Positions 46,351 through 60,048 of a stretch of DNA of 64,000 nucleotides are shown here, piece after piece (the first letter of the stretch is position 1; each line of letters opens with the position of its first letter). A program made the translations under genes and the position numbers. This stretch comes from Costus lasius. Taxonomy: Eukaryota; Streptophyta; Magnoliopsida; Zingiberales; Costaceae. The stretch covers positions 73,862,596-73,926,595 of the forward strand of contig CM050454.1 in assembly GCA_027563935.2 (NCBI GenBank), in the 5' to 3' direction. The notes below the pieces were generated by a model. The model ran no database searches. It worked only from the letters and a program-made list of their open reading frames with translations, and had not been told where the DNA came from.

Positions 46351-49300
46351 CGGCTACATAGCCTCAGTTGTAGAATTAGCTATGGTGGATTACTTGAAGC
46401 TCTTCCAACATACAGCGCCTCCATTCATCTTGAACACATAGTCGGCCTGCAATCTAAAGTCGTCTGGGTCAGAATGGAATGATGCATCAGTGTAGCCCTG
46501 AATACTGAGCTCTTCTTGTCCCCTGTAGACCAAGAACAGATCCTTAGTTCTTCTCAGATACTTAAGGATGTTCTTTACAGCCACCCAGTGTTGTAGACCT
46601 GGATTGGATTCGCATCGGTTGGTTATGCTCACAGCATAAGCCACATCTGGTCTAGTACACAACATTGTATACATGATCGAGCCTACTGCCGAAGCATAGG
46701 GTACTCGACGCATGTTATCCCTTTCATCCTATGTAGTGGGACACTGGCTCTTTGAGAAGGTAAGGCCATGTCTCACTGGAAGGTATCCTTTCTTGGATTG
46801 CTCCAAGTTGTACCTCTCTAGGACCTTATCAATGTAAGTACTTTAACTAAGGGTCAGAAGCCTCTTGGATCTATCCCGGTCGTTCCTCATGCCTAGAATA
46901 TAGGCAGCCTCCCCTAAGTCCTTCATCTTGAAATACTTCCCCAACCATGCCTTCACAGATTGAATACTAGGGATGTCGTTTCCAATGAGTAGTATGTCAT
47001 CGACATACAAGACCAGAAAAGTCAACAAGCTCCCACTGAATTTTCTATATACACATGTGTCATCTTCACTTTTGATAAAGCCATAATCTCTCACAGCTTC
47101 ATCAAACCGAAGATTCCAACTTCGAGATGCTTGGTTTAATCCACAAATGGATTTCATTAGCCTACAGACGTTATTGGCATCTGCGGGCTGGATGAAGCCA
47201 TCAGGTTGTGTCATATACACATCCTCTATCAGCTTCCCATTATGGAACGTTGTCTTAACATCCATCTACCATATCTCATAATCATGATATGCAGCTATAG
47301 CAAGAAGAATCCGAATGGATTTGATCATGGCAACTAGCGAGTAGGTTTCATCATAGTCCACCACGTGGACTTGTTTGAATCCTTTAGCCACTAGTCTACC
47401 CATATAGGTAACTATATTGTCATCCATGTCAGTCTTCCTCTTGAAGACCCATTTACACCCTATGGGCTTTACCCCATCAGGTAGCTCAACCAAATCCCAG
47501 ACTTGGTTAGCTGACATGGAATCCATCTCAGAGCGCATGGCTTCAAGCCATCGCTCGGAGTCCGATCCACTGACTGCCTCATCATAGGTCCTGGGCTCAT
47601 CCTCAATGATAAAGATCCCATCAAGTTGGGTCGGCAATGACCCATACCTCTTAGGTGCATGACGAACCCTCCCAGACCTACGTGGGACCTGTGTCTGAGC
47701 CACAGGTTGCCTAGCAACCGGTGCAGGCAGCTCAGGTTCCATCTCCTTGTCTTGTGGTTGCACTTGGACCTCGTCCAAGTCAAACTTCCTCCCATTGACT
47801 TCTCTCATGAGAAATTCTTTCTCTAGAAAGACAGCACCCCAAGCAACAAAAATTTTATTCTCGGTGGGAACATAGAAGTAGCAACCCTTAGTTTCTTTAG
47901 GGTACCCTACAAACACACATTTATCATATATAGGTTCTAGCTTACTAGAATCCTGACGTTTGACATAAGCCTCACATCCCCAGATCCTGATAAATGAGAG
48001 GTTAGGGCGTCTCCCACTCCATACCTCGTATGCTATTTTGGAGACAATCTTCGATGGAATGTTATTTAGTATAAGAGAAACTGTCTCAAGTGCAAAACCT
48101 CAGAATGACAGAGGTAGAGTTGCATGACTCATCATAGACTGAACCATGTCCAACAAAGTTCAATTTCTCCTCTCAGACACACCATTCCATTGAGGTGTTC
48201 CAGCAGGAGTGAGTTGGGATAATATCCCACACTCTCTAAGATAATCAAAGAACTCACCACTCAAGTGCTCTCCACCACGATCTGATCGAAGAGTTTTAAT
48301 GGATCTGCCAAGCTAGTTCTCTACTTCATGTCTGAACTCCTTAAATTTCTCAAATGATTCAGATTTATGTCTCATCAAGTAGACATAACCATATCTACTG
48401 AAGTCATCAGTAAATGTGATGAAGTAGTTATACCCTCCTCTAGCTTGTTTACTGAATGGCCCACACACATCACAGTGTATAAGATCCAATAAACCTCTTG
48501 CCCTCTCACCAGTCTTGGTGAAGGGCGCCTTTGTCATCTTCCCTAATAAACAAGGCTCACAAGTATCAAATTCCTCCAAGGAACTTGAATCTAACAACCC
48601 ATTTGCATGGAGTTATTGAATGTGATTCTTGTTTATATGGGCTAATCGACAATGCCATAGGAAAGCACCAACTGAACCACTCAGTTTGATCCTCTTGCTA
48701 GTTATGTTACAAATAGAACTATCCATGCCCAAGACATATGAACCATTGCATAAGGTACCCTTCCCATAAAACATATTTGCAAATGAAAAAGAACAAGAGT
48801 TCTCTTTTATTTCAAACTTAAATCCTTTATTTGCCAAGCAAGGAATGGATACAATGTTTTTAGTAAGTGAAGGTATATAATAGCAATGATCTAGTTCTAA
48901 TTGAAGTCCAGTAGGCAGGGAGAGAGTCAAAACTCCTATAGCAACAGCAGCAACTTGTGCTCCATTTCCAACCCGTAGGTCAATCTCTCCAGGCTGCACC
49001 GATCTTCTTTTCTTAAGTCCTGCATATTTGTACAAATATGAGCTCCACATGCGGCATCCAATACCCATGACATAGAAGTAGAAAGGTTGGCTTCGGTAAC
49101 ATAAATACCTGAGTTAGAAGCTAAGGCCTTGCTTTTCTTCTCCTCATTCTGAAGTTGCTTGCAGTCCCTCCTCCAGTGACCCTGCTCACCACAGTGGAAG
49201 TATCTCTGTTCTCGACTTCTTTGCCTTTTTCTTCAATACTTTGGTAGGACCTTTAGCACTGCCCTTGGCACGTGCCTTACCTTCTTCTTCATCTTCTTGG

Positions 49301-49941
49301 TCGCAGGGACCAAAAGAACATAATTGGGTTTGGTCTTCCCCATTTCACGCTCTGTTGTTTGGCGCATGTTCAATAGTTCCTCCCATGTGCAATCAATCTG
49401 GTTCATATTGAAATTTATAATAAACAGACTGAAGCTAGGGGGCATGGAGTGCATAATAAAATCCACAACCAGCTCGTTATCTATGGTGTGTCTCAGTCTC
49501 TTGAGATGATCCACGTTCCCAATCATCTTGAGTACATGGGGTCTCACTAGTGCACCCACAGATAACTTGCACTGAAAGACTGCTTTGGCAGTGTTATATC
49601 TCTCAGTTCTAGCATGAGCCTCGAACATCTGTTTCAGATGAGTGATCATCTGAAAAGCATTATGTTCCTCATATTGCACTTGAAGTTCAGGTGCCATAGA
49701 GGGCTAGCATGAGACATGCTACCTCCAAAGAGTCATCCTGATGCTTTCTAAAAGCACCCTTGTCTGCCGTTCGGGCATTAGGCGCAAGAGCCTCAAGAAG
49801 AGGCTAATCAAGGACATACAGCTTCATCTCGAGCTTGAGGGCTATCCTCAAGTTCCGATGTCAGTCCATAAAGTTAGATCCAACCAACTTATCCTTATCG
49901 AGAAGGGATCGCAATGTCAATCTGCTATTGTTCATAGCCAT
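46351..49941 (-). pseudogene. Copia B polyprotein of B-3 (canonical-length gag form)
   Basis: Gag starts at ATG 49941 (MAMNNSRLTLRS) but has early stops. From 49697 a UBN2-type gag stretch of normal length follows (ARTERYNTAK, PHVLKMIG, SFSLFIINFNMNQIDCT). The knuckle near 49150-49205 reads YFHCGEQGHWRRDC: first Cys changed to Tyr, the rest kept. Protease/integrase finger (49068-48613), integrase core (48597-47940, degraded), RT (47916-46843, YVDD) and the start of RNase H (to 46351) follow with many breaks. T-2 cuts RNase H at ADSSTEA-like sequence. This is the most decayed Copia B in the window, but the only one with a full-length gag plan. Confidence 0.85.
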
Positions 49942-51630
49942 TATTTCTACAACAACCAAGAAAAAGCATATTAGTACTACTTCGAATCATTTAATCTGGA
50001 CTTATATTAAATGATCATGGCTCCCACTATTTTAATCGAATTGACAACCCACAAAGTCAATCGGGAAATCCAAGATTTCCTAGTGAGATGGGATCCTTAT
50101 TCCACATAGGGCTTTGCGTCCCATGAGGGTGAGATGAGATGCACAAAGTGACCCATGCTTCTTTAGGTGGGCACGCCGGCCGATTGCACTTGGCAACTCC
50201 CCTTATTGAGACAGTCTAGGCATTCTATGTCCAGTGAAGTCTGGAAACAATATGAAACCCTAACCTCTCAACGATGCCTCTAGAGTTCCACCATGCACCC
50301 AGCACATGTGGGAATCTAGTCAAGTCCGTTCCTAACCGTTATGCCCAGGGCCAACGAGTTTCCTTGCGAAGGCACGTCCAGGTTAAAACTGGACTGAGGA
50401 AACCGTTGTCACCACACACCTTCTAAAGATAAGTAGGTGTGTCCCATGAGGGTGGAAAATAGTTCACAACACCACTGATCGATAGCTTGATGAGGGCAAC
50501 GCGTTAGAAGGCTACTAGACTTGATATTTTTGTTTGAGGGTTTTTGAGGTCTCATCCTCTTAGTTTTATCTTATGTCTAACATTACAGGCATGCAATCCT
50601 ATGGTGATAACATGAAGATAAAACACCACATGCATGCTTTGCTTTAACAGATAATGAAAGCAGAAAAAGGTTGATGTGATCATAGCCCATTCAAGACATT
50701 TAACCAACCCATGCCAAAAAGGGGTTCAAATCTTGACCTAGGACTCAAGCCCCTAAAACTAGACCTCGCCTAGGCGACCTCTAGCTTGCTCTTCAAGGTT
50801 GGCTCTAAGGTTCACCATACCATGGTTTAGCACTCAAACGCTACGGGTACTTCTAGGGCAACCCTAGAAGCATACCCCCATGGTTCGACCAATTCCATGG
50901 GTCTTCATCCAAGGAAAAGGCGCCAACAAACAAGAGCCAAGAGGAATAGCACTCAAGCCATGAGGCTCGGCCAAGCCCTACTTGCGCAACTTGTGAAGAT
51001 GCGCCACCAAGCTTGCATGTTGCACAAGGTTCAACCATGCATGCGCCAAGTATACCAAAGATGCATCCCCTAATCTTCATCTTGAGAAATTACAAAACAA
51101 AAGAAAAAGATGGCACGCAGGCCACACAAGGATACATCACAAGCATGCAAAGGGGCTTGACTAATGATCACAACATCATGCACAAACAAGGTACTTACAC
51201 ATGCAATTCTATATGCTCATGAAAAACCTAAAATCTGAAATTTTAGTTTCTCATAAAACAAGTCTCTCTTCCTCATCATCTTATCACAGATCTTTTGATT
51301 ATTTGAGAATATGTTTCATGATGATTTTATAGATCCTATCAGCTGGCAATTTTGTTAGATCAAGAGACCCGGCCAGTCCAAAGACACAATGCACGTCCTA
51401 CTTGACAAAATTACGTGCGCCTTTGATCTTAAATCAATCAAGAAAAATAATCATTCAACAATCCAAAAGAAATTGAATAGAAGATAGGAAGCAAAGACCT
51501 ACAATTTTTCTTACTTAGAAAAACATGCGCCATATACATATGCAATTTACGAAAATTGAAATATGGCTTGTGAGCATAGAGAAAAGCATAGAAACATCAT
51601 TCGAGGCTCGCAAGTCCCTCTGATACCATA
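49942..51630 (-). other. Leader of B-3 with stem-loop module
   Basis: SL0, 50624-50563, is longer here (GTTTTATCTT/AAGATAAAAC plus ATGT/ACAT) with the same ATAGGATTGCATGCC loop. SL1 core is near 50455-50440, SL2 near 50256-50222 (bulge TTGTT, TCCAG/CTGGA), SL3 50148-50112 (CTTTGTG/CGCAAAG). Some upper stems are eroded. The primer-site region near 51617-51629 reads CTCTGATACCAT on the + strand. No gene is present. Confidence 0.55.
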
Positions 51631-53689
51631 GTTGGGAAACCCCGGGGATATTTTACAATTTTTCTTAGAGATTATAATACAAGCACAGCAGAATAATATC
51701 CCCGAAACAGGCTGGTCCCAGAAACCCAATGAAGATCATCTTGCGAGGGGGTCGACCTGAAGAGATAGTAAGTACCTAGAGCAAGCGTGTAGGTCAATGT
51801 CAAGGTAGGCGCCCAAGCATGCGCCCTCTGCAGTATCACACACACGGATGCTTTAAGTCCTCTTCTTCCACGCTCGGTGCTAGCCTTGGGAAGAAGATCC
51901 AAGCCTTAGTGATTTCTCCAATTTACTTGCGCCAACCTTGAAGGAAGGATGCGCCAAGAGAGTGAAGGAGGAGATGAAGCCGCCAAGGTCTCCCTCAACT
52001 TGCGTCAAGAAGAAAGGAAGGAAGGAAGCTTGTGGCCAAAGGAAGAGATGTATGCGCTAAAGACTTTTGCTCTCGCCTCTCTTTTGTTGCTCACGCCTCT
52101 AAGGATTAGTCCGTCTAGAGGGTGCGACAAGGGCTTGTTTTATAGGAGCAAGAGGCGATGACACAAAAGGCTTATAGGCGCAATTCTCATGAGAAGAAAT
52201 CAGCAAGGGTTAGGGCATGGGAACAATTAGGGTTTGAGGTTAGGAAAGTCTCTAAGTAATTTCCATAAACCTCTAAATCCCTTCCATATGCGCCAAGTGT
52301 TGGGAAACCTCGGGGATATTTTACAATTTTCAGAGATAGAAATTACATAAAACATTGCACAGCGGAAGCAATATCCCCGAAACGAGCCAGTCCCAAAACC
52401 CAGTGAAGATCGCATGCGAGGGAGTCGACACGATGAGATAGAATATACCTAAAAGCAAGATGAGACTGATGTCGTGACAGGCAGCCAAGCGTGCGCCCTC
52501 TGCAATCTCACACACACTGATGCCTCAAGTCCTCTTCTTCCACTCCTGGTGCAAGCCTCGGGAAGAAGATCCAAGCCTTAGTATACTTTCTTCACAACTT
52601 GCGCCACCTCCAATGAGTATGCGCCAAGGATGAAGATGAGGAGTGTTGGTGTATATGCCCTAAAGACCAATGTATGGACATGGTCAGGCATTGTTTGAAT
52701 GTACTTTGATATAAATAATATTATTAATAGAGGCATGGTCGTTATTATGCAGACTTCTCTACCTGCGTTGATGTATTGAGTTGCATAAATAATGTCCCAG
52801 GAGTGTGGATTGGATCCATTCTCATAAGCTATCCCCAGTCAAGGTACCTTAGCAGATATGGGACAGCTTTGGTACATGTGAGACTAGTGTATGGGCTGGT
52901 TAGGTGCGGGGCACAGTAACGTAGACATACAGGTGCATTGGATGCACTGGAGTGATCCACCGTGAGGATTGACTTGTCTAGTCAACAAGTCAATCTCACA
53001 TGCAAGAGGTTTGCATTAATCCTTAGACTTGAGGTATTCATGTCTAGATATGATGACGGGTATGTTTTGATACTATCTTACGTCACTCCGTAAATGGGTG
53101 ATCAAAACGACTGTCATTAGACATATCATAAGTCATGTAGAGATATGGATGACCAATAGTAGGATTTGCCCCTTCCTTAATTGGAAGCATGATATCCACT
53201 CTGGGGCGCCCCACCTCATTGGTGCATGACAGGAATGTGTGGCCACACTGATTGAGTCATGACCAATAGATTGGATTAATAAACTTGAGACTAATCCAAT
53301 GGCAGGATATCAGTTCAGGCAAAGGGATCTATAATGCATGGGAATCCTCGTTGCTGGTTAGGGAGTTGTTGCCAAATGACTTAAGTCCTGTGACATGGGT
53401 AGTAGTGATGTGTTGCTAGATACCCTTCGCTACTTATGATGTTTCATCATCATTGCCATCGTCATGTGGATCCTACGGGGTCACACGCAATAGACTCTTG
53501 GTGTTGTTTTATGATCTGGATATCTTGGAACATATTTGAGTTCATTCTGATTCTAAGTCCAAGATAGATTCATGGTTGAATCTGAGTCCAATTGGGATTC
53601 ATGGGTTTATCTATATCCTGGCCAAGTATGTACTCTAAATGGGAGTTGAACTTGGACTTGGGACTATAAACCATGATGAATTCGAATCC

Positions 53690-54080
53690 TAATTTATAGG
53701 AGCTGGAATCCTAATCCTATTAGGAATTGGAATCCTAGTCCAACTAGGAGTTGGAATCCTAATTTAATTAGGAGTTGGAATCCTAATCCTATTAGGAGTT
53801 AGAATCCTAATTTAATGAGGAGTTGAATCTTAATTCTTCTAGGAGTGAGAGTCCTAGTCTAACTAGGATTCAAAGCCTAATAAGAATTGGATTTGGATAA
53901 GGCCCATAGTGGTTGGAGGCAAATCCTAATCCAACTAGGATTCAAATCCTAATGGAAATTGGATTTGGATGAGGCCCATTGTGTTGGGCGCAAATCCTAA
54001 TCCAATAAGGATTTAATTCCATGGGCCTAATTAGTATTGAAATCCAAATCCAATTAGGGATTGTGGATTGAATCTAATTG
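53690..54080. repeat. Degenerate AATCCTAAT / ATTAGGAGT repeat in the solo LTR
   Basis: There are about a dozen imperfect units of the form GGAATCCTAATCC followed by ATTAGGAGTT. Each unit is nearly self-complementary (AATCCTAAT against ATTAGGATT), so the strand could form many small hairpins. The unit is ~24-28 bp at the left and looser to the right. Confidence 0.75.
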
Positions 54081-54463
54081 AGGCAAGATTGGATTCCTAA
54101 TGGAAGTAGGATTCATGATTAACGCATAGGATAATTCCATGAACGGAATTTGCGCCAATGTGAAGATTGAATCCTAATGGAATTTGTTTCTCATAGATGG
54201 AAACAATCTTGGACGTGTGGACTAATATATGGGCGAATATTGCTTGATTAATTCAAGCAAGAAATCAGCCATGTGTATATGGTAAGTCCTAATCAAATTG
54301 GAACTCAAATATACTCTCTTAATTAAGCAAGAAGCTTGATTCTTTCTAAGCTTAAACTTGCGCTAATTCAAGAGGGGTGGCGGCTGTTTTCTTATGGCAA
54401 TTCCTTGGAGGAATTGCGCCAAGAACAAAGAAGGAAAGTGGAGGGGCGGCTATGACTTGATGG

Positions 54464-54475
54464 CTTATAAAAGAA
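54464..54475 (+). promoter_or_regulatory. Probable TATA box of the solo LTR
   Basis: CTTATAAAAGAA lies about 500 bp before the LTR end, followed by a GCGCC-rich stretch, a typical plant Copia LTR promoter arrangement. Confidence 0.5.
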
Positions 54476-56441
54476 GGGGTTTGCGCCCCCTCTTTAGATG
54501 ATTATTGGATGAACATCAAGTGCAGAATTTATTCTTGAGGCAAGGCAACTTGGAGTTGCGCATGCCTTGAAGCCCTAGCCGCCCTCTTCTTCTTGTGGAG
54601 TGCCACCCTCTCTTATCTTCTCTCTTCTCTTGGCCGAGAGTCTCCTTGGAGGAGTCTTGTTGGCGTGAAGTACAAAGGGAGAAGGAGAAGGAGAATCCAA
54701 GAGGTGATCTTCTCTTCCCGAGGCTAGCACCAAGCGTGGAAGGGAGCAACGTTGAGAAGGTCGACGCGTGGATACTTGTAGAGGACGAACACTTGGGTGT
54801 CTTCAACTTGGCACCTTCATCCTAACAAGCAATAAAGGTACTAACCCTAACACATCCTTGTGTTCTCTCTCTCGCATGGATCCTTGGGAAAGGAATGTGT
54901 TTCGGGTGTAATGCTTCTTCCACTGCATCCTAGGACTGCAAAAATTTTAAATTACACCCGGCATTCCCCAACAAGGAGCAGCCGCCAAGAACAATTCCTT
55001 CTTGCGCCAAGAGGATGAGAAGAAGAATTGGTTGCGGCTATGGAAGACAGGAAGAGAACTTGCGCCAAGAGCCCCCAACTTTCACCCTTCTCTATTGCTC
55101 AAGCCTCCAAGGATGTCATCATGAGAGAGGGGCGCCTATGGCCTCTTTTATAGAGCCATAGGTCAATTATGCAAGGTGGGCGGCCAGGGTTAGGGTTGGG
55201 ATTTGGCTTCATGAAGCAAAATCGCCTACTCCTCCCCATTATGCCCTTAGGCGCCAATGGGAGGAGATTTATCCCCATTATACCCTTTTAGTCCCTTTCT
55301 TCTTCATGATAACTTATTAGCAAGCCCAACTTATCAATGGGCCAAGCCCAAGGTCCATTATGCACGTTAGCCAAGTTATTGGATCCAATCCAAGTTAACC
55401 CAAGGTCAAATGGGGCTAACCATGGTTACAATGGTCAATATGCCAAAATTGGAAGTTGGCTCTAATAAGTTTCTTCTATGTCATTAGGCCCATTGGCGCA
55501 GATGAAATCTCCCAAATAGATCCGAGTTATCCAATAACTCGATCATAAGGCTTCCCGATCAATATGAGAACTCAAGTATCAAGGTGTGTGACCCTGTAGG
55601 TTCCTCTGACGCTGGTAGTGCTGACCAAAGGTCACCACAAGTAGTGAGTGGCACCTAGCAGTGCATCGCTGCTACCTAGGTCATTGGAATGGATATCGAC
55701 ATCGACATCCCCATCATCGCAACTAGGTACAAATGCATTCCAGTCTCTTTGCCGAACTGATATCCGATTGGACAAATGTGTCACCACTTGTTTTTATCCA
55801 ATCTCATGGTTATGACTAAATCAGGTCTCACCTGAGTATGGCCATACACTTTTAGTCATAGAACCATAGAGGAGCTCCATGGATATCAAACTTATCTTAG
55901 GAAGGGGCAAATCCTCTATCTGTCCATTGACATTCTCATATGGGTCGTGACATGCTCAATGACAACCGATATTACCCCCCAACTACGACAAGGTGTTAGG
56001 TTGTATCATAGCATATCCCTAACCACATAGAATAGCCAATCACCTCAAGTCAAGGGATCAATGCATCTCCTATCACTTGTGAGGATAACTCGTGACACCA
56101 AGTCATTGCCTCACAGCAGGTCGGTCCAATATATCCACCACTGATATACCCATATGTCTGCGTTAGCACCTCGTTCCTAACCAGCCCATATACCAGTCTC
56201 ACAAGTACCAGAGCTGTCCCATATCCACTCTGGTACATCGACTAGGGACGATCATTTGAGCACATATCCAATCTTTCTCCAGGGACATTATCATGTAAGT
56301 ACATAATCGCAGATGTAGACAAACATTGATAATGACAATGCCAGAATGATATATATAAATATCAAAGTCAAGTAGTACAATAATGGACCAAAACTAGGTC
56401 CTAGGGCATATACACCAACAATCTCCCACTTGCACTAAGAC

Positions 56442-59400
56442 CTAGAGGTTGAGGAATCTCAACCCCATATCTCTAGCGTGACAGTCATGCTTCTGCTACG
56501 CCAAAGCCTTGGTCAATGGGTTTGCCAGATCATTCTCTGTGTCAACTCTGCTAATCTTGACATCATCTCTGTCTATGATCTCTCTAATCAGGTGAAATCT
56601 TCTGAGTATGTGTTTGGACCTTTGATGAGACCGTTGTTCTTTGGCTTGTGCAATTGCTCCATTGTTATCACAGTAGATTTCAATGGGATCCACTGCACTG
56701 GTAACCACCTAAAGTTCAGAAATGAACTTCCTTATCCAAACAGCTTCTTTGGCTGCCTCAGAAGTGGTCACATACTCAACTTCGGTTTTAGAATCGACAA
56801 TTGTGGATTACTTGAAGCTCTTCCAGCAAACAGCACCTCCATTTATCTTAAACACATAGCCAGCCTGTGATCTAAAGTCATCAGGGTCAGACTGGAATGA
56901 CGCATCAGTGTAGCCCTGCATATTGAGCACTTCTTGTCCCCCATAGACTAGAAACAAATCATTAGTTCTTCTCAGATACTTCAGGATGTTCTTTACAGCC
57001 ACCCAGTGCTGCACTCCAGGATTGGATTGGTATCGGCTGGTTATGCTTACAGCATAAGCCACATCTGGTCTAGTACACAACATTGCATACATGATCGATC
57101 CCACTGCCGAAGCATAAGGTACTCGACTCATGTCATTCCTCTCAGCCTGTGTGGTGGGACACTGGCTCTTTGAGAGAGTAAGGCCATGTCTCACTGGAAG
57201 ATACCCTTTCTTGGATTGCTCCAAGTTGAACCTCTCCAGGACCTTATCAATGTAAGTACTTTGACTAAGGGCTAGGAGCCTCTTGAATCTATCCCTATAG
57301 ATCCTCACGCCTTGAATATAGGCGGCCTCCCCTAAGTCCTTCATCTCGAAACACTTCCCTAACCATGTCTTCACAGCTTGAAGACTAGGGATGTCGTTCC
57401 CGATGAGCAGTATGTCATCGACATACAAGACCAGAAAAGTCACCAAGCTCCCACTGAATTTTCTATATACACAGGCGTCATCTTCGCTTTTCATAAAGCC
57501 ATAATCTCTCACAACTTCAACAAATTGAAGATTCCAACTTTGAGATGCTTGCTTTAATCCATAGATGGATCTCTTTAGCCTGTAGACCTTATTGGCCTCT
57601 ACAGGATGGATGAAGCCATTAGGTTGTGTCATATACACATCCCCAGTTAGCTTCCCGTTAAGGAATGTTGTCTTTACATCCATCTGCCATATCTCATAAT
57701 CATGATATGAAGCTATAGCAAGCAGAATCCTAATGGATTTGAACATAGCAACTGGCGAAAAGATTTTATCATAGTCCACCCCATGGACTTGTTTGAATCC
57801 CTTAGCCACTAGTCTACCTTTATAGGTAACTACGTTGCCATCCATGTCTATCTTCCTCTTGAAGACCCATTTACACCCTATGGGTTTTACCCCATCAGGT
57901 AACTCAACCAAATCCCAAACTTGGTTAGCTGACATGGAATCCATTTCGGATCACATGGCGTCAAGCCATCTCTCGGAGTCCGGTCCACTGACCGCCTCTT
58001 CATAAGTCTTGGGTTCATCCTCAATGATGAATATCCCATCGTGTTGGGTCGACAGTGACCCATACCTCTCAGGTACATGACGAATCCTCCCAGACCTACG
58101 CGGGGCCTGTGTCTGAGCCTCAGGTTGCCCATCAACCAGTGCAGGTGGCTTAGGTTCCATCTCTGTGTCTTGTGGTTGCACTTGGAACTTGTCCAAGTCA
58201 AACTTCCTCCCACTAACTTCTTTCATGAGAAACTCTTTCTCTAGAAAGATAGCACCCCGAGCAACAAAAACTTTGTTCTCGGTGGGAACATAGAAGTAGT
58301 AACCCTTAGTTTCCTTAGGGTACCCCACAAACACGCATTTATCAGATCTAGGTTCTAGCTTGCTATTATCCTGACGTTTGACATAAGCCTCACATCCCCA
58401 GATCCTGATAAAAGTGAGATTAGGGCGTCTCCCACTCCATACCTCATATGGAATCTCTGAGACACTCTTAGATGGAACATTATTCAGTATTAGAGAAGCT
58501 GTTTCAAGTGCATGTCCCCAGAATGAGGGCGGTAGAGTTGCATGACTCATCATACATCGAACCATGTCCAACAAAGTTCGATTTCTCCTTTCAGACACAC
58601 CATTCCATTGGGGTGTTCCAGGAGGAGTGAGTTGGGACAGAATCCCACACTCTTTTAGATAGTCAAGGAACTCACCGCTCAGGTACTCTCCACCACGATC
58701 TGATCGAAGAGCCTTAATGGATCTACCAAGCTGGTTCTCTACTTCATTCTTGAACTCCTTGAATTTCTCAAAGGATTCAGATTTATGTCTCATCAAGTAG
58801 ACATAACCATATTTACTGAAATCATCAGTAAAGGTAATGAAGTAGTTGTGTCCTCCTCTGGCTTGCTTATTGAATGGCCCACACACATCGCTATGTATGA
58901 GATCCAACAAACCTCCAGCTCTCTCACCAATTTTGGTGAAGGGCACTTTTGTCATTTTCCCTAACAAACAAGGCTCACATGTATCAAATTCCTCCAATGA
59001 ACTTGAATCTAACAACCCATTTGCAAGGAGTTGTTGAATGCGATTCTTGTTTATATGGGCTAAGCGACAAATGCCATAGGAAAGCACCAACTGAACCACT
59101 CAGTTTGGTCCTTTTATTATTTATGTTACAAATAGAGTTATCCATGTCTAACACATATAGACCATTGCACAAAGTACCCTTCCCATAGAACATATTTGCA
59201 AATGAAAAAGAATAAGAGTTCTTATTTATTTCAAACTTAAATCCCTTCTTTGCCAAGCAAGGAATGGATACAATGTTCTTAGTAAGTGAAGGTACATAAT
59301 AGCAATTATCTAACTCTAATAGAAGTCCAGAAGGCAGGGGGAGAGTCAAAATTCCTACAGCAACAGCAGCAACCTGTGCCCCGTTTCCAACTCATAGGTC

Positions 59401-60048
59401 AATCTCTCCAGCCCGAACTGATCTACTTTTCTTGAGCCCCTGCATATTTGTACAAATATGAGCTCCACATGCGGTATCCAATACCCATGACATAGAAGTA
59501 TAAAGGTTGACTTCTGTAACATAAATACCAGAGCTAGAAGCTAAGGCCAAGCCTTTCTTCTCCTCATTCTGAAGTCGCACCATGTCCTTCAACATGTGAG
59601 GTGGCCCTCCACATGAATAGCACTTATTGTTCCTGATCCATTCCATCTTTAATTTCAGTTCCTTGGTCAAACCTTTCGGCTCAACACATTGAGTATTAAC
59701 TTTAGGAGGATTGAGCCTAACCAATTCATTAAAGAGCTGTCTTAGATTAGTAGTAATCTCATAGGCACTCTTCAATTCATATCGCCCTTGAAGCTCGGGC
59801 GACATGTTGGTTAGCATCAATTGTGCAACCTCCAAAGTATCAGCCTGATGCTTATCATAAGCATCCCTCTCAGCTGCTGAGGCCGAGCATGGAAGTGGTT
59901 CAGGAATGGGCTGCTCAAGGACATAGAGCTTTCTCTCGAGCTTGAGCACAATTCTCAAGTTCATATACCAATCCATCAAGTTGGATCCAACCAACTTGTC
60001 CTTCTCAAGGATAGATCGCAGTGACCAACCGCTATTGTTCGTTGCCAT
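56442..60048 (-). pseudogene. Copia B polyprotein of B-4 (short-gag form)
   Basis: ATG 60048 opens a gag of only ~145 codons before the knuckle, against ~240-250 in A-1 and B-3. The knuckle is CYSCGGPPHMLKDM, with Met in place of the fourth ligand. Protease (DTACGAH) runs on. A stop at 59392-59394 interrupts it and frame shifts occur around 59060. Integrase is open and well kept (RSDRGGEYLSGEF, NGVSERRN, DD35E intact) to TGA at 57951-57953. RT is open from 57944 (DKIFSPV, YVDD) to TAA at 56808-56810. RNase H is damaged after that and ends ~56442. Lesions are mostly C-to-T-type stops. Confidence 0.88.

Larger units (their letters stand above)
52644..54973 (+). mobile_element. Solo LTR of a related Copia (2,330 bp, + strand)
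   Basis: It begins TGTTGGTGTATATGCCC, like Copia B, and ends GGCATTCCCCAACA. AGGAG at 52639-52643 and 54974-54978 is its target duplication. With no body it is the usual product of LTR-LTR recombination. It has a TATA box (CTTATAAAAGAA, 54464-54475), the TTGCTAGATACC block near 53404-53438 and a degenerate minisatellite at ~53690-54080. No gene is present. Confidence 0.88.
52298..56420 (-). repeat. 3' LTR of B-4, split by a solo LTR
   Basis: It begins TGTTGGGAAACCTCGG at 52298 and ends TACACCAACA at 56420, followed by the polypurine tract (CAAGTGGGAGAT, - strand). Without the insert it is ~1.78 kb. TATA-like CTATAAAAG is at 55153-55145. Confidence 0.85.
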
